Shown here piece by piece: positions 19,338 through 29,347 of a DNA stretch of 64,000 nucleotides. The DNA is from Histomonas meleagridis (lineage: Eukaryota > Parabasalia > Tritrichomonadida > Dientamoebidae). The first letter of the stretch is position 1, and each line of letters begins with the position of its first letter. The notes under the pieces are model-generated. The model was not told where the DNA came from and did no database searches. It saw only the letters and a program-made list of their open reading frames with translations. The position numbers were made by a program, and so were the translations under genes. Location: NCBI GenBank assembly GCA_020186115.1, contig WSYJ01000186.1, positions 868,001 to 932,000 on the forward strand, written 5' to 3'.

Positions 19338-19922
19338 ATGGAGCAACCTGAATGCATTGAAGTACCAACTCTTTTTAAGATGCCGATTGAGCAACTCCTT
19401 CTCAACGATGATGACTTACCTGTTTTCATTCCAGTTGTATGCGAATATTTAATGAATTTTTCGCATTGTGTCGGAATTTTTAGATTATGCGGAAATCACA
19501 CAATGGTACAAGATCTTGGTATAATATTCAATCTTCCTGAATGTGCTGTACCACCTTGTGCTTCAGTTCATGATGTTTCTTCATTTCTCAAGCAATGGCT
19601 TCGCGACCTTCCTGTTCCACTTATCCCTCCAAATCTCCTGAATGACATTTACAATCCGGACGATGAAGGTTCAATTGTTACACTTTTAAAGAATCTTCCT
19701 GTAACAAATCGAAAATGTCTTGCTTCAATTTTTGCAGTTATCCAGCTTGTTTTTGACCAAGCAGCAGTTAATCAAATGGGTCCAGCAAACATTGCGACAT
19801 GTTTTGTAGGATCTTTTTTGCAAAACTCAAAAGGTTTAACAAAGCACTTGCCTTTCATGACGTTTTTTAACAGTGCAATGATGTATTTGAATGATGAAGG
19901 AAATGATTTTATTCTTCCATAA
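19338..19922 (+). CDS. RhoGAP-domain protein
   Basis: 194 residues, almost all of it one RhoGAP domain. GIFRLCGN carries the catalytic arginine finger (about residue 49). FLKQWLRDLPVPLIP has the conserved lysine and arginine that contact the GTPase, and NQMGPANIATCF is the helix with the conserved asparagine. It should stimulate GTP hydrolysis by Rac/Rho GTPases controlling actin. There is no membrane-binding or other domain, so location depends on partners. It is a minimal-length member of the family. Confidence 0.92.
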   Translation: MEQPECIEVPTLFKMPIEQLLLNDDDLPVFIPVVCEYLMNFSHCVGIFRLCGNHTMVQDLGIIFNLPECAVPPCASVHDVSSFLKQWLRDLPVPLIPPNLLNDIYNPDDEGSIVTLLKNLPVTNRKCLASIFAVIQLVFDQAAVNQMGPANIATCFVGSFLQNSKGLTKHLPFMTFFNSAMMYLNDEGNDFILP

Positions 19923-20504
19923 ATTTTTCGGGTTGAATTTTTGTATTAAACGATAGAAATTTGTTGTTTTGTATAAACTGCAATAGCCAATTGATGTAAC
20001 GGTTAAACCCATCCGATACGTATTCAAAAATAACACTTTTTTGGAAAACTATTGAAACTTTATAAATTAATTTATTAATCACACGAAGCATCAAACGAAA
20101 TTTTGAAAATCTCAAAAAAATTAATTACATTTCGAAAATTTTACAAAGACATATCTTTGAAATTTTGCGTATATATCGTAATTCCATTAAAAAAAATCCC
20201 TCTTATGAAATTTCATATAACTTTGTTGAAATATGCTAGAACCAATGTAGGTCATATTTATGAAAAAATAAATTGATAAAATTAATTTTTGATGGAAATA
20301 TAAAGTGATCAATAAAGAGAAGGAAAAATTAAAAATTGAATATTTTCATCTAAAACTTACCTTAAACATGCACACTTAAAACATGGATTTATGTAATGTA
20401 TCATTTTATTTCAAGTCTTGAAAAGGCATGGAGAAAAATTAGTTTATTTTTATGATATTAACGTACAATTTTCGACCGTTTATTTATCGGAGCATGTCCT
20501 TTTC

Positions 20505-20606
20505 GAAAACGAAGCACAATTTCTAGTTTAAATTTTTCTTTATGAAAAAAAAAATTATGAATATCATTTTTATTTCTTATATTTCTATTATTCTCTTTGT
20601 CTTTTG
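20505..20606 (+). repeat. Dispersed repeat, partner of 3354-3454
   Basis: About 100 bases match the reverse complement of 3354-3454. The frame ENEAQFLV is recognisable but interrupted by TAA here, so this copy is decayed. Confidence 0.6.
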
Positions 20607-20664
20607 TTTCATAATTTATATATTGATTTTTAATATTTATGAATTATTCTCTTAACGAATTTTT

Positions 20665-20889
20665 TTATGTACGCTCTTCTTCTTTGGTGACAGGTCCATG
20701 CATTGATAAAAACATTCTTTCAGAATATATGAAATGTGGAAGATTAAAATGCTTATAATCATCATCACCTGCATACCTTCTATTTGGGTCAAAACCACCA
20801 AAGAGACCTTGAATTTTGAGAATTACGATAGAAAACGGTTGGCCAACTTGAAACGGAAAATGGCCAATATGATGTGAAATGAACATCAC
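20665..20889 (-). CDS. Small hypothetical ORF (74 residues)
   Basis: ATG-started ORF with mixed composition (DPNRRYAGDDDYKHFN, FIYSERMFLSMHGP) that reads more like protein than like a chance frame. I recognise no domain or signal peptide. It could be a small gene or the tail of a decayed one. Confidence 0.3.
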   Translation of the reverse strand: MMFISHHIGHFPFQVGQPFSIVILKIQGLFGGFDPNRRYAGDDDYKHFNLPHFIYSERMFLSMHGPVTKEEERT

Positions 20890-20958
20890 GAATTCAAAAA
20901 GTGAGTACGATAAATTGTGATATGAAACAATTCATTGCCACTTTTGTAATATGTTTTA

Positions 20959-22635
20959 ATGAAAAAAACTGAGCAAAAGATAAATCAAAAATCTCAAAAA
21001 TTGGAAATACTTCAATATATTAAGCAAATATTTTTTAGCTTGAACGAAGGAAATATCGTTAAATTAGCGAGTTTATTAATTAACAAGTTTGATGAAAAAC
21101 ATTATTTTTCTTTTGATTTAATTATTAGTCAATTGGTATACACATTGTTTGTTTTGAAAATGAATGAACCTGATACATATATAAATTTTTTGAAGCAAAT
21201 TCGAATATTTGAAGAAAACAACAAAAGCAAATCAAATATATTTGATGTATTTTCACGATTTCTTGTTAGAAAAGCTTCTAGTGAAGCAAATTATATGCTA
21301 TTTAATATGCTAGAAGATAAAATTATTGAGCCCGAACTTATCAGACCTATGAATAATCCATATTTTGTTCAATATATGTCTGAAAAAAAATTTGCATCCA
21401 TTAAATATTCTAAATATATTAAACAAATCAAAGAAAACTATGAAGAACTTTCAAAGAATGATTGGGAACTTCATAAACAATTAATTAAAGAAGGAGTTAA
21501 TCAAAATGAAATTTCAAAAATCATTCGAAATGATGAAATCGAAAAACTTCAAGAAATATCATCAGAAACAAACTTCGATTTTAATCAAACAATTGAACCA
21601 TCACTTTATGAAAGATATTCATTTATTAATCAATATAATGTATCATTAATTGATTATGCAGCATTCTTTTCTTCTGTTAAATGTTTTAAATATTTACTTA
21701 TGAATGGTGCAAATGTAAATAATACAGGAAAATATGCAATTATAGGTGGAAATGAAGAAATTATTCATTTATGTGAACAAAATCATTCATCATTTCAAAA
21801 TGCATATGAAGCAGCAATTGAATTCCATAAAAATGATCTTTTTCATTATCTTTATGAAAATAAAATAGGAGAAATCAAAAACTTAGAACAATTAGGAAAA
21901 AAATGTATTACACATTATAACTATGAAATTTTTCTGTTTTTAATTGAAAATGGTTTAACAATAACTAAAAATGTCATTAATGAAACAGCACGAATTGGAA
22001 ATTTATATCTTACAAAACATTTTCTAAAAGAATATCCAATTCGGAAAGATATTTTATTCTTTTCATCTCAATCCGGAAACATTGAATTAGTAAAATATAT
22101 TTTAAATCAAGAAGGAATCGATATCACTTTTATAGATATTAATTTGTTTTGTTTTCTGTTATTTTTTATGATTTGATATTTAATAATTATATTTGGTATT
22201 TATTTAAGTTATTTAAAACAGTACTTATGTTGCCATCCATGTTTGGTTACACAGAAATAGTTAAATTGTTACTTGAACAAAATAAAATTGATATTAATGC
22301 TAGAGATATTTTTTCGTATAATTTGATTTTTGTTTTGATCATTTATTATTATAATTGAATATATGGAAATTGTTATTAATATGTGAAACAGCTCTTATGT
22401 ATGCAACTTGTGGAAGACAAATAGAAACAGTCAAATTACTTCTTGAACATGAAGGAATTGATGTATTTGCACAAAATTTTTGTTTTTTATGTTTATTATT
22501 TACTTTAATAATATTTTGTTTTTATTTAATATTTGGGATTTTTTCAATTTTTTTAAATCTGCACTTCTTTCTGCATATAATAGTGGTTTCACTGAAGGTG
22601 TCAACTTACTTATTGATAAGGGAGCAACTTTATAA
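20959..22635 (+). CDS. DUF3447-like ankyrin protein with ankyrin blocks split by intron-like spacers
   Basis: Exon-like part 1 (20959-22135) encodes the N-terminal helical domain and DUF3447-type repeats (LYERYSFINQYNVSLIDYAAFF, YLLMNGANVN). After that, ankyrin blocks 22222-22305 and 22392-22475 are exactly 84 nt each, and a last block runs from 22562 to the stop at 22633-22635 (LLIDKGATL). Spacers 22136-22221, 22306-22391 and 22476-22561 are each 86 nt. The open parts sum to 1419 nt, a multiple of three, giving 472 residues. The spacers begin ATATT or similar, not GT; two of them end in ACAG. Without splicing, translation stops at 22176. Such proteins are abundant in trichomonads; function unknown. 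Confidence 0.65.
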
Positions 22636-22787
22636 TTTTCATAAATAATGTTTTAAATATATAAAATTATCAATTTTTTTTCGAGTTAAATATATTTCAT
22701 CATCACATAAATATCATCGAAACATTTCAAAAACAAAAAAAAAGTTTTTACATAATAATATATTTTATAAAACAAAATAAATCCATT
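22636..22787. other. Short gap between convergent ankyrin genes
   Basis: AT-rich; nothing recognised. Confidence 0.4.
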
Positions 22788-25700
22788 TTAAGATATCAAT
22801 GTAATTACGTTATTTAAATTTGTTATATTTACAGCCTTTACATTAAAGAACACTGGCGGCTCTTGTAATGATTCGCTAATTTTGTCATAACACGAATCAT
22901 AACATTCGCATTCATGAGCCGCTCTTACAGTCATATTATGGAACTGTATTCGATTCTCACCTCTCAACTGATATACCACTAAACATTGGAAAACGGAATT
23001 TTTCGGTGCATGTAAACATTCGCCGAAACCGAATTCCTGCAAAGTTTTCATATGAAAGAACAACGAATATTTCATGAACAAACTTAATCCATCGAACTCA
23101 TCGAAAGTTAATCTAAAGTTACCTAAAGGCGTCACAAAGTCATAATCATCCTCAGATCTCATTATCACATTAATAAAAAACAAAGGCAACAAAAAATATT
23201 CTTTTGCAGTTGCGATTAAAAAGTATTCATCAATAACATATACATGTACATGTTCTTGATTAATGAAAGGTATAGTTCTTGGCATTTCGAAGTTATTTGA
23301 GAACGATTTTAATACATTTAAATAATTTTGAGGCGAAAATATAAATTTATAAATTCGATTAATATTTGTTATGTTACAATCGTTTTTAATTGTTATATAT
23401 TTGTTCAATTTCGTTATAATTAATTTCTCGTTTTGTGATGGTAATAATTCCAAAAGTTTTTCTTGTACTAATTTAATGATCGGATCAATCATTTGAATCT
23501 TTTGTAAGAAATTCGATTGGATTCGATCGAATTGTTCGAAGTCATCGATATCATTTATTAACAAAGGGAAAATTTTCTTTAAAAACTTTCCGATATAAAT
23601 ATACCATTGTAAAGGTAACAAAAATATGAAATATGATTGGAAATGTGTTAATTTGATTATGTTATTATTAGCTAAGTTATCAACAGATATAAATATATAT
23701 TGTTGGAATTGTTCTATATAAATATCAATATCGATAACCAAATTATTTAATATATTATGTATAGATGTCATGAAATTATATTCATTATTATTCTTCATTG
23801 ATCGAAAATTAGTTGAAGCTGATTCAATAGTATTTATAGCTTTAATAAATGATTGTATAAATTGATAATATTTTTGAGTAGTGTCATTAATACGTATTAA
23901 TTCTGATAAACTTAACTTAATTGTACCACTTACATGTTGTGTTATGAAACAAAACTCATTTAAATCATTAATAATAATTTGACGTTTCCAATAATGTAAT
24001 AATAAATCATAAACTTTTTGTTCTGTTGATAATAAATATGGTTGTTCATTAGGTTTTTTATCAATTAAATCAATTCCTTTATTTAACAATAAACAACACA
24101 TTTCATAATTATTATTTTGCGCTGCTAAATGTAATGGCGTTAAACCATTCGCTGATACTTTATTAATATCTGCACCTTTATCTAATAAAAATTTTACAAT
24201 TTCTGGAGAGCCAATATTAATAGCTGTATGTAATGGTGTGAAAAGTAATTTATTTGATGAATTGACTGAATATCCTTTTTCAATAAGTTTCGTAGCAATT
24301 TGCATTTTCTTGTTTTCTATTGCTGTTATTAATTTATTTTCGACTCCTAATGAATGTAAAAATTCCATACATTCGAAAGAATTCGATTTTAATGCATAAT
24401 CAATAGGTGTTAATCCTTCTTTATTCGGTAATGATAATATTGAATAATCATCGATAATCGAAATAATTAATTTTAATGCTTGAATAGAACCATTTTTACA
24501 ATATATATGTATAGGTGTTTCACCTTTATTATTAACATAATCAGAATTAATATGTATATTATTCGGCAAATCTTGTATACTTTTAAAGACTATAGGATCA
24601 TCAACATAATGAAACAAAGAATTACCTGAATTATCTTTACAATAGATAGATGCATTCCGATTAATTAATAATGCAACAAAATTAGCTCTTCGTAACATAG
24701 ACGCAAATAATATTGGAGTCCTTCCTTCTTCATCAGGAACATCAATTAATTCATTTGCATATTTTAATAATTCCGCAAATTTCCCACTTGTTAATGTGAA
24801 TAATATTGCGACATGTAATATTGTAGCGCCTTTTAATACGCCATTAGTTTTCTTTAAGAATAGTTCAACAAATTGTGATGTTAATGAATCGAGATAATTC
24901 GGTGAATATAATTGAAGTTTCTTATCAAATTCAATTTCTTTCTTTTCATTAATTTTATAATCGAAATATGTTAATTTCGATTCAATTAAATGTCGCGATT
25001 CATATAATAATTTAACATTAATATTATATCGCATTTCTTTCGATTTATCATCAATCTTTAATAAGTTACTACTCATAAATGAATATAAAATCGGCGTCAT
25101 ACCAAAAATATCTACACAATTCGAATCCGATTTAGTTTTAATGCTTTCAACTGATGTTTGACTATCAGCTCGAATCGCATATGATAGTGGGATTAATCCT
25201 TCATTATCTTTACCATTATAATCGAAGTCTTTCTTTAATATACTAACAATATTCGATGATGAACTTGCAGCGTAATGAAATATACTTGCGCCAATTGAAT
25301 CCTTTATAGTTAATATCGGATATTCTTTTAATAACGCTGGAAATAATTCATCAGATTTACGTTTTATTAAATGGACAATGATATTATCACCATCGGAATT
25401 AATATACTCGAAATCTAACGTAAAATGAAATAAACGCTCTAAATATTTGGGTCGATAAAAATCAGAAGCTAAGAAACACGCTTTAGAAGCAGTACGTGAA
25501 TCAGAATGTTTTAATAAAATCACAAATGATTTATATGAATCAAAAATTACACTATAATCTAATGGCGTATGACGATATTTGTCTTCAATGTTGGGACTAG
25601 CTCCATATTGTAATAATATATGACATAAGGAATAATTGTCTTGACATGCAGATATATGCAATACTGTACATTGATTAACTTCATCAGTAACATTGGTGTT

Positions 25701-26378
25701 CTGATAAAATGGGGAATTTTTGTTGTATAAATGATATGAAATTGCCCGAAAATCATTGGAAAATACAGCGGAATGAAATGATGGTAAGGCATTATATTGG
25801 AGTAATAAGTTGATAATGTCGCTATTGCCGGTGTGCTTGGCTATGTCTAACGAAGAATAAAATTGAAACGTGTCTTGATAATCTGGAATTCCAATTACGG
25901 GATCACAACTAAGAACAATGGAATTAACATATGGGAAATTTTGTTCTAAAAGAAATTTTACAGTGTCAACATGTTCATAATATATGGCAAAATGAAGATT
26001 GTTCCAATTTTTCAGAGATAAATCTTCCATCATAACATCTGATTTCATAAGAATTTCAATCATGTTGGGATCCCCTTTAATTGAGGCTATGTGGCTGGGT
26101 GTAAGAAAATCATGATTATAAAAATGAAGAGATCGAAATGCGCCAACAATGAATCTCGCTGAAAACGTAGAAGAATTTGCAGCAGCATAATGAAGTGCTG
26201 AGTTTCCATAAGTGTCAATCTCCATAAGTGAGTTTGGCCCTGAATCTGCCATACGATCCATTAACTTTTCATTTCGATCTTGAAAAGCCCATAAATGGAT
26301 TAACTTGGCTCCATTATTACGCTGTTTTGTTTCTTTTTCAATTTTGTAAAATGATATTATTTTTTCTCGATTGTTCAT
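22788..26378 (-). CDS. Large ankyrin-repeat protein with a C-terminal DH/PH-like (RhoGEF-like) region
   Basis: 1196 residues without any spacer. Residues from about 20 to 780 are ankyrin repeats, many canonical (GNSALHYAAAN, GRTPILFASMLRRANFVALLINRNA, FTPLHTAINIGSPEIVKFLLDKGADINK, GLTPLHLAAQNNNYEMCCLLL). The last 400 residues are a different helical region. One helix, LLPLQWYIYIGKFLKKIFPLL, resembles the DH-domain helix of RhoGEFs (PxQRxxRYxLLLK), and a strand-rich part after it could be a PH domain. This suggests a guanine-nucleotide exchange factor for Rho/Rac recruited through ankyrin repeats, but the DH call is tentative. Confidence 0.85.
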   Translation of the reverse strand: MNNREKIISFYKIEKETKQRNNGAKLIHLWAFQDRNEKLMDRMADSGPNSLMEIDTYGNSALHYAAANSSTFSARFIVGAFRSLHFYNHDFLTPSHIASIKGDPNMIEILMKSDVMMEDLSLKNWNNLHFAIYYEHVDTVKFLLEQNFPYVNSIVLSCDPVIGIPDYQDTFQFYSSLDIAKHTGNSDIINLLLQYNALPSFHSAVFSNDFRAISYHLYNKNSPFYQNTNVTDEVNQCTVLHISACQDNYSLCHILLQYGASPNIEDKYRHTPLDYSVIFDSYKSFVILLKHSDSRTASKACFLASDFYRPKYLERLFHFTLDFEYINSDGDNIIVHLIKRKSDELFPALLKEYPILTIKDSIGASIFHYAASSSSNIVSILKKDFDYNGKDNEGLIPLSYAIRADSQTSVESIKTKSDSNCVDIFGMTPILYSFMSSNLLKIDDKSKEMRYNINVKLLYESRHLIESKLTYFDYKINEKKEIEFDKKLQLYSPNYLDSLTSQFVELFLKKTNGVLKGATILHVAILFTLTSGKFAELLKYANELIDVPDEEGRTPILFASMLRRANFVALLINRNASIYCKDNSGNSLFHYVDDPIVFKSIQDLPNNIHINSDYVNNKGETPIHIYCKNGSIQALKLIISIIDDYSILSLPNKEGLTPIDYALKSNSFECMEFLHSLGVENKLITAIENKKMQIATKLIEKGYSVNSSNKLLFTPLHTAINIGSPEIVKFLLDKGADINKVSANGLTPLHLAAQNNNYEMCCLLLNKGIDLIDKKPNEQPYLLSTEQKVYDLLLHYWKRQIIINDLNEFCFITQHVSGTIKLSLSELIRINDTTQKYYQFIQSFIKAINTIESASTNFRSMKNNNEYNFMTSIHNILNNLVIDIDIYIEQFQQYIFISVDNLANNNIIKLTHFQSYFIFLLPLQWYIYIGKFLKKIFPLLINDIDDFEQFDRIQSNFLQKIQMIDPIIKLVQEKLLELLPSQNEKLIITKLNKYITIKNDCNITNINRIYKFIFSPQNYLNVLKSFSNNFEMPRTIPFINQEHVHVYVIDEYFLIATAKEYFLLPLFFINVIMRSEDDYDFVTPLGNFRLTFDEFDGLSLFMKYSLFFHMKTLQEFGFGECLHAPKNSVFQCLVVYQLRGENRIQFHNMTVRAAHECECYDSCYDKISESLQEPPVFFNVKAVNITNLNNVITLIS

Positions 26379-26827
26379 TTTTGCGCTTTCAAATCTGTTG
26401 GAATGTCAAAAAGTTGAATGGAATTTCTGGGTGACCGTTAATTTTATATCATTTATTATTCAGTATCATATTCATATAATTAATCGATTTTAGTCAATAT
26501 GTTAGGACACCAATATGATATATTCTAATATATGTTTGATTCATTTTATATAAAATATTGCAGGGTAATATCGATATCATGCAAAAAAAAATGTTTTTTT
26601 GATATGAAATTTTTTTTGTAATGAACGATAATATTTTCAATACAGCGATAAGTGTGTTTCAATATAAGACATAGAAAAATCGATTTTCGATAAAAAAAAA
26701 TTTTAGTTGTAACACTGTTATTCATGTGTAAACTTCAGATTTCCAATAAGACAAACAATTATCGACCAGATTTCTATATAAAAAAATTGAAGCCGTCAAT
26801 TATACATTTTCATACAAAAACATTTTA
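26379..26827. other. Intergenic region
   Basis: Contains GACCGTTA (about 26433-26440), an M3 match on the plus strand about 55 bp upstream of the minus-strand ankyrin/DH gene. No ORF recognised. Confidence 0.4.
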
Positions 26828-29050
26828 TTAAAATATATCAACAATTGCAAACACTCTTCCGCTTATATTTTGTTCTTCTAAAGTTTGTTCTTTCTCAATT
26901 TTTTTAGCCGAAACAGATAACTTTACATCAAATGAATCCAAAGACAATTTCTCGTCCGGAGTATTTTCATTTATTTGCATTAATACCCATACATAAACAT
27001 AAATTCCTTTTGACTTAGGATCGAATCTTCGCATTACTCTTTTACCATTCTTTAATAGAACGGCAATTGTGACGCCAATTGCTGGCTCAGGCGGAAGTGA
27101 ATTTATTAATTTTTGCATTTCTTCTTCTTCGTTTGCTTTTTCTTCAGCAGTTTGCTTTTCGAGTTCAGTGCGAATTTGCGCCTCTTTAAGTGCTTCGTTG
27201 TATTCGATGTTTTGCAATTGAACAATTTCTTGTGTACTCGAAAGTTCTTTTTCGATTGCTGAAGTTTTCGCTTGGCGTTCTGTAGAATTATGTTCATTAT
27301 GAGAAGGAATTGCTTTGGCTGCGTTTGTGCTATCTGTTTTTCTGTCGAATTTATTGATATTTGCGGAAATTGGATTTTCAGATTCTTTCAATTTGTTTTC
27401 TGTTTCTGTTTTCTTAACAATATTTATGTTACTTCTGATATTTGAATCATTTGTTCTTCTTTCTGATATTAGTGTATTATGTTCATTTGCTTTAGCTTCT
27501 ATATCAGAAATTTTATTTTTATTATTTACATTATTGATTGCTATTTTTCTTCCTGATGTTGGCGCGTTATGCTCATTTGCTTTCTTTTCGAAATTAGAAA
27601 TTTTATTATTATTTGTATTTGATACATTTGTTCGTCTTCCTGAAGTTGGTGTTTTGGTTTCTGTTAATTTGTTTATTTTTTCTATTTTATCCATATGCGG
27701 AATTTCAAATTCCTTTAAATTCGTTCTAACATTTGAACTATTTGTTGTTCGTCTTCCTGAAGTTGGTGTTTTGGTTTCTGTTACTTTGTTTACTGTTTTC
27801 TTTTCAACACCAGAAATTTTATTGTTATTTATATTTGAATTATTTATATTTCTTGTGGTGGATTTTGTTGGATTATATTCATTTGATTTATTCAATGTTT
27901 TCTTTTCAGTATCAGAAATTTTATTTTTATTGTTTACATTATTGTTTGCTGTTCGTCTTCCTGAAGTTGGCACATTATGTTCATTTGTTTTTTTTTCAAT
28001 ATTAGAAATTTTTTTGTTATTATTTATATTTGATATATTTGTTCGTCTCCCTGAAGTTGGCGTTTTAGTTTCTGTTAATTTGTTTTCTCTTTCAGTTTTA
28101 TCTGTATGCAGAATTTTATATTCCATTAAATTAGTTCTAACATTTGAACTATTTGTTGTTCGTCTTCCTGAAGTTGTTGCTTTGGTTTCTGTTACTTTGT
28201 TTACTGTTTTCTTTTCGACACGAGAAATTTTATTGTTATTTATATTTCTTTTACTATAAATTGCATTATTTGATTTTAATTCTTTTTCAAAATCCTTTTT
28301 AAAATTCAAATCATTTGTATTTTTAGTAATAGATTTTGCTGAGCCAAATTCTTTTATTTTATTATTTTCTGTTTTATTTGCGATATCAGAAGTTTTATTA
28401 TTTGTATTTTTTGTTGTTGATTTTAATGGCTCTCTATTTTGAATATGATTTTGTTTAACTGATCGAACACTTGCGCTTCGCATTCGACTTCTTTCGTTTC
28501 CTTTTTCCTGCACTGTTTTTGTTGTTGATTTTTTTTGAGTTGGCTTTGATGCGTTATGAAGCAAAAATTGTGGATCTGGTATGGCTTCGAGAATTCGATT
28601 AGAACGCTTTGGTGCAGATGGATATCTTTTCTTTGAAGAATTATTATTATTGGTATCTCGAAGTAAAGATTTTTTAGTGGCTGAAATACCAACTTCATTC
28701 TGCGGAGAAGGTTTTGGTCTTAGGTGTGGTGGAATAAGCTGATCATCAAGAGATTTTTCAATCGCAATTCGAACAGCTTCATCTTCATTAAAATTTCCAT
28801 TACCGAAATCCTTGTCATATGCTGTAGTACTGTTTTTCATTTGACGAGAAATCTGATTTTTATCTTGATTTGATTGGGAATCTAAAAACCCCAAAAGAGT
28901 AGCTTGGAATTCAGTATCACTCATTTCATTTATTTCTTTATCAGAAATTCCATGACTTATAAAAAGGCTGCGAAAATCTTTTCTGAAATCCATTTTTGGG
29001 TTGGATTCATCTTTTAACGTTCTCCTTTTGCTTGCAAATTTAATGGTCAT
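26828..29050 (-). CDS. UIM- and UBX-domain protein with a long repetitive disordered middle
   Basis: 740 residues. A ubiquitin-interacting motif (NEDEAVRIAIEKSLDDQ, about 88-104) is followed by a disordered Asn/Lys/Thr-rich middle with repeated TSGRRT and NNNKIS units. A charged coiled-coil (EEKANEEEEMQKLINSLPPEP) comes next, then a UBX domain at about 650-740 (ITIAVLLKNGKRVMRRFDP-like opening; the end FDVKLSVS...FAIVDIF). The order linker-EP-UBX is that of Cdc48/p97 adaptors of the FAF/UBXD7 type. It would bring ubiquitinated clients to p97. The middle has two copies of a block of about 130 residues, and the antisense strand is open for 314 codons there only as a by-product. Confidence 0.85.
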   Translation of the reverse strand: MTIKFASKRRTLKDESNPKMDFRKDFRSLFISHGISDKEINEMSDTEFQATLLGFLDSQSNQDKNQISRQMKNSTTAYDKDFGNGNFNEDEAVRIAIEKSLDDQLIPPHLRPKPSPQNEVGISATKKSLLRDTNNNNSSKKRYPSAPKRSNRILEAIPDPQFLLHNASKPTQKKSTTKTVQEKGNERSRMRSASVRSVKQNHIQNREPLKSTTKNTNNKTSDIANKTENNKIKEFGSAKSITKNTNDLNFKKDFEKELKSNNAIYSKRNINNNKISRVEKKTVNKVTETKATTSGRRTTNSSNVRTNLMEYKILHTDKTERENKLTETKTPTSGRRTNISNINNNKKISNIEKKTNEHNVPTSGRRTANNNVNNKNKISDTEKKTLNKSNEYNPTKSTTRNINNSNINNNKISGVEKKTVNKVTETKTPTSGRRTTNSSNVRTNLKEFEIPHMDKIEKINKLTETKTPTSGRRTNVSNTNNNKISNFEKKANEHNAPTSGRKIAINNVNNKNKISDIEAKANEHNTLISERRTNDSNIRSNINIVKKTETENKLKESENPISANINKFDRKTDSTNAAKAIPSHNEHNSTERQAKTSAIEKELSSTQEIVQLQNIEYNEALKEAQIRTELEKQTAEEKANEEEEMQKLINSLPPEPAIGVTIAVLLKNGKRVMRRFDPKSKGIYVYVWVLMQINENTPDEKLSLDSFDVKLSVSAKKIEKEQTLEEQNISGRVFAIVDIF
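27480..28260 (-). repeat. In-gene direct duplication of about 0.4 kb in the UBX gene
   Basis: Protein segments starting NINNNKIS.VEKKTVNKVTET and running through two TSGRRT units and NNKNKISD occur twice, offset by about 415 nt (near 28250-27860 and 27855-27480). The units inside are themselves related, so this is a repeat of repeats. Confidence 0.75.
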
Positions 29051-29347
29051 AATGTTAGTTGGTTTTTCACAACAATAGGAGTTTCAATAACCCAACAAAA
29101 TTTGAGAGAGAATTTGAATACATTCCAAATTTCAGAGCGCCTGTTACTAAGTATTGAAATTTTTTGGGTTCACACTGAATTGAAATGGCAGGATACGGTA
29201 ACCCCAATTTTTGTTTGTTTTCGAGAGATAATTTTCGAAAATTGAGTTCCATCTGATGTTCTAAGAAAAAGTTATTGTTTTTCTTTGCACAAATAATGAA
29301 TTGTATGATTTACATTTTTCTGGCTGCCAAATTTTGCTTGGTTGGAA

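Larger units (their letters stand above)
19923..20958. other. Intergenic region with a dispersed repeat and one weak ORF
   Basis: Holds the repeat copy at 20505-20606 (see 3354-3454), an M3-like GACCGTTT at about 20474-20481 and a minus-strand 74-codon ORF at 20665-20889. The remainder shows no gene. Confidence 0.45.

Noticed and set aside
27315-28259. 314-codon plus-strand ORF rich in Phe/Leu/Val
   Set aside because: It lies exactly antisense to the low-complexity Asn/Lys/Glu part of the UBX gene; the hydrophobic translation follows from the codon bias of the real strand.
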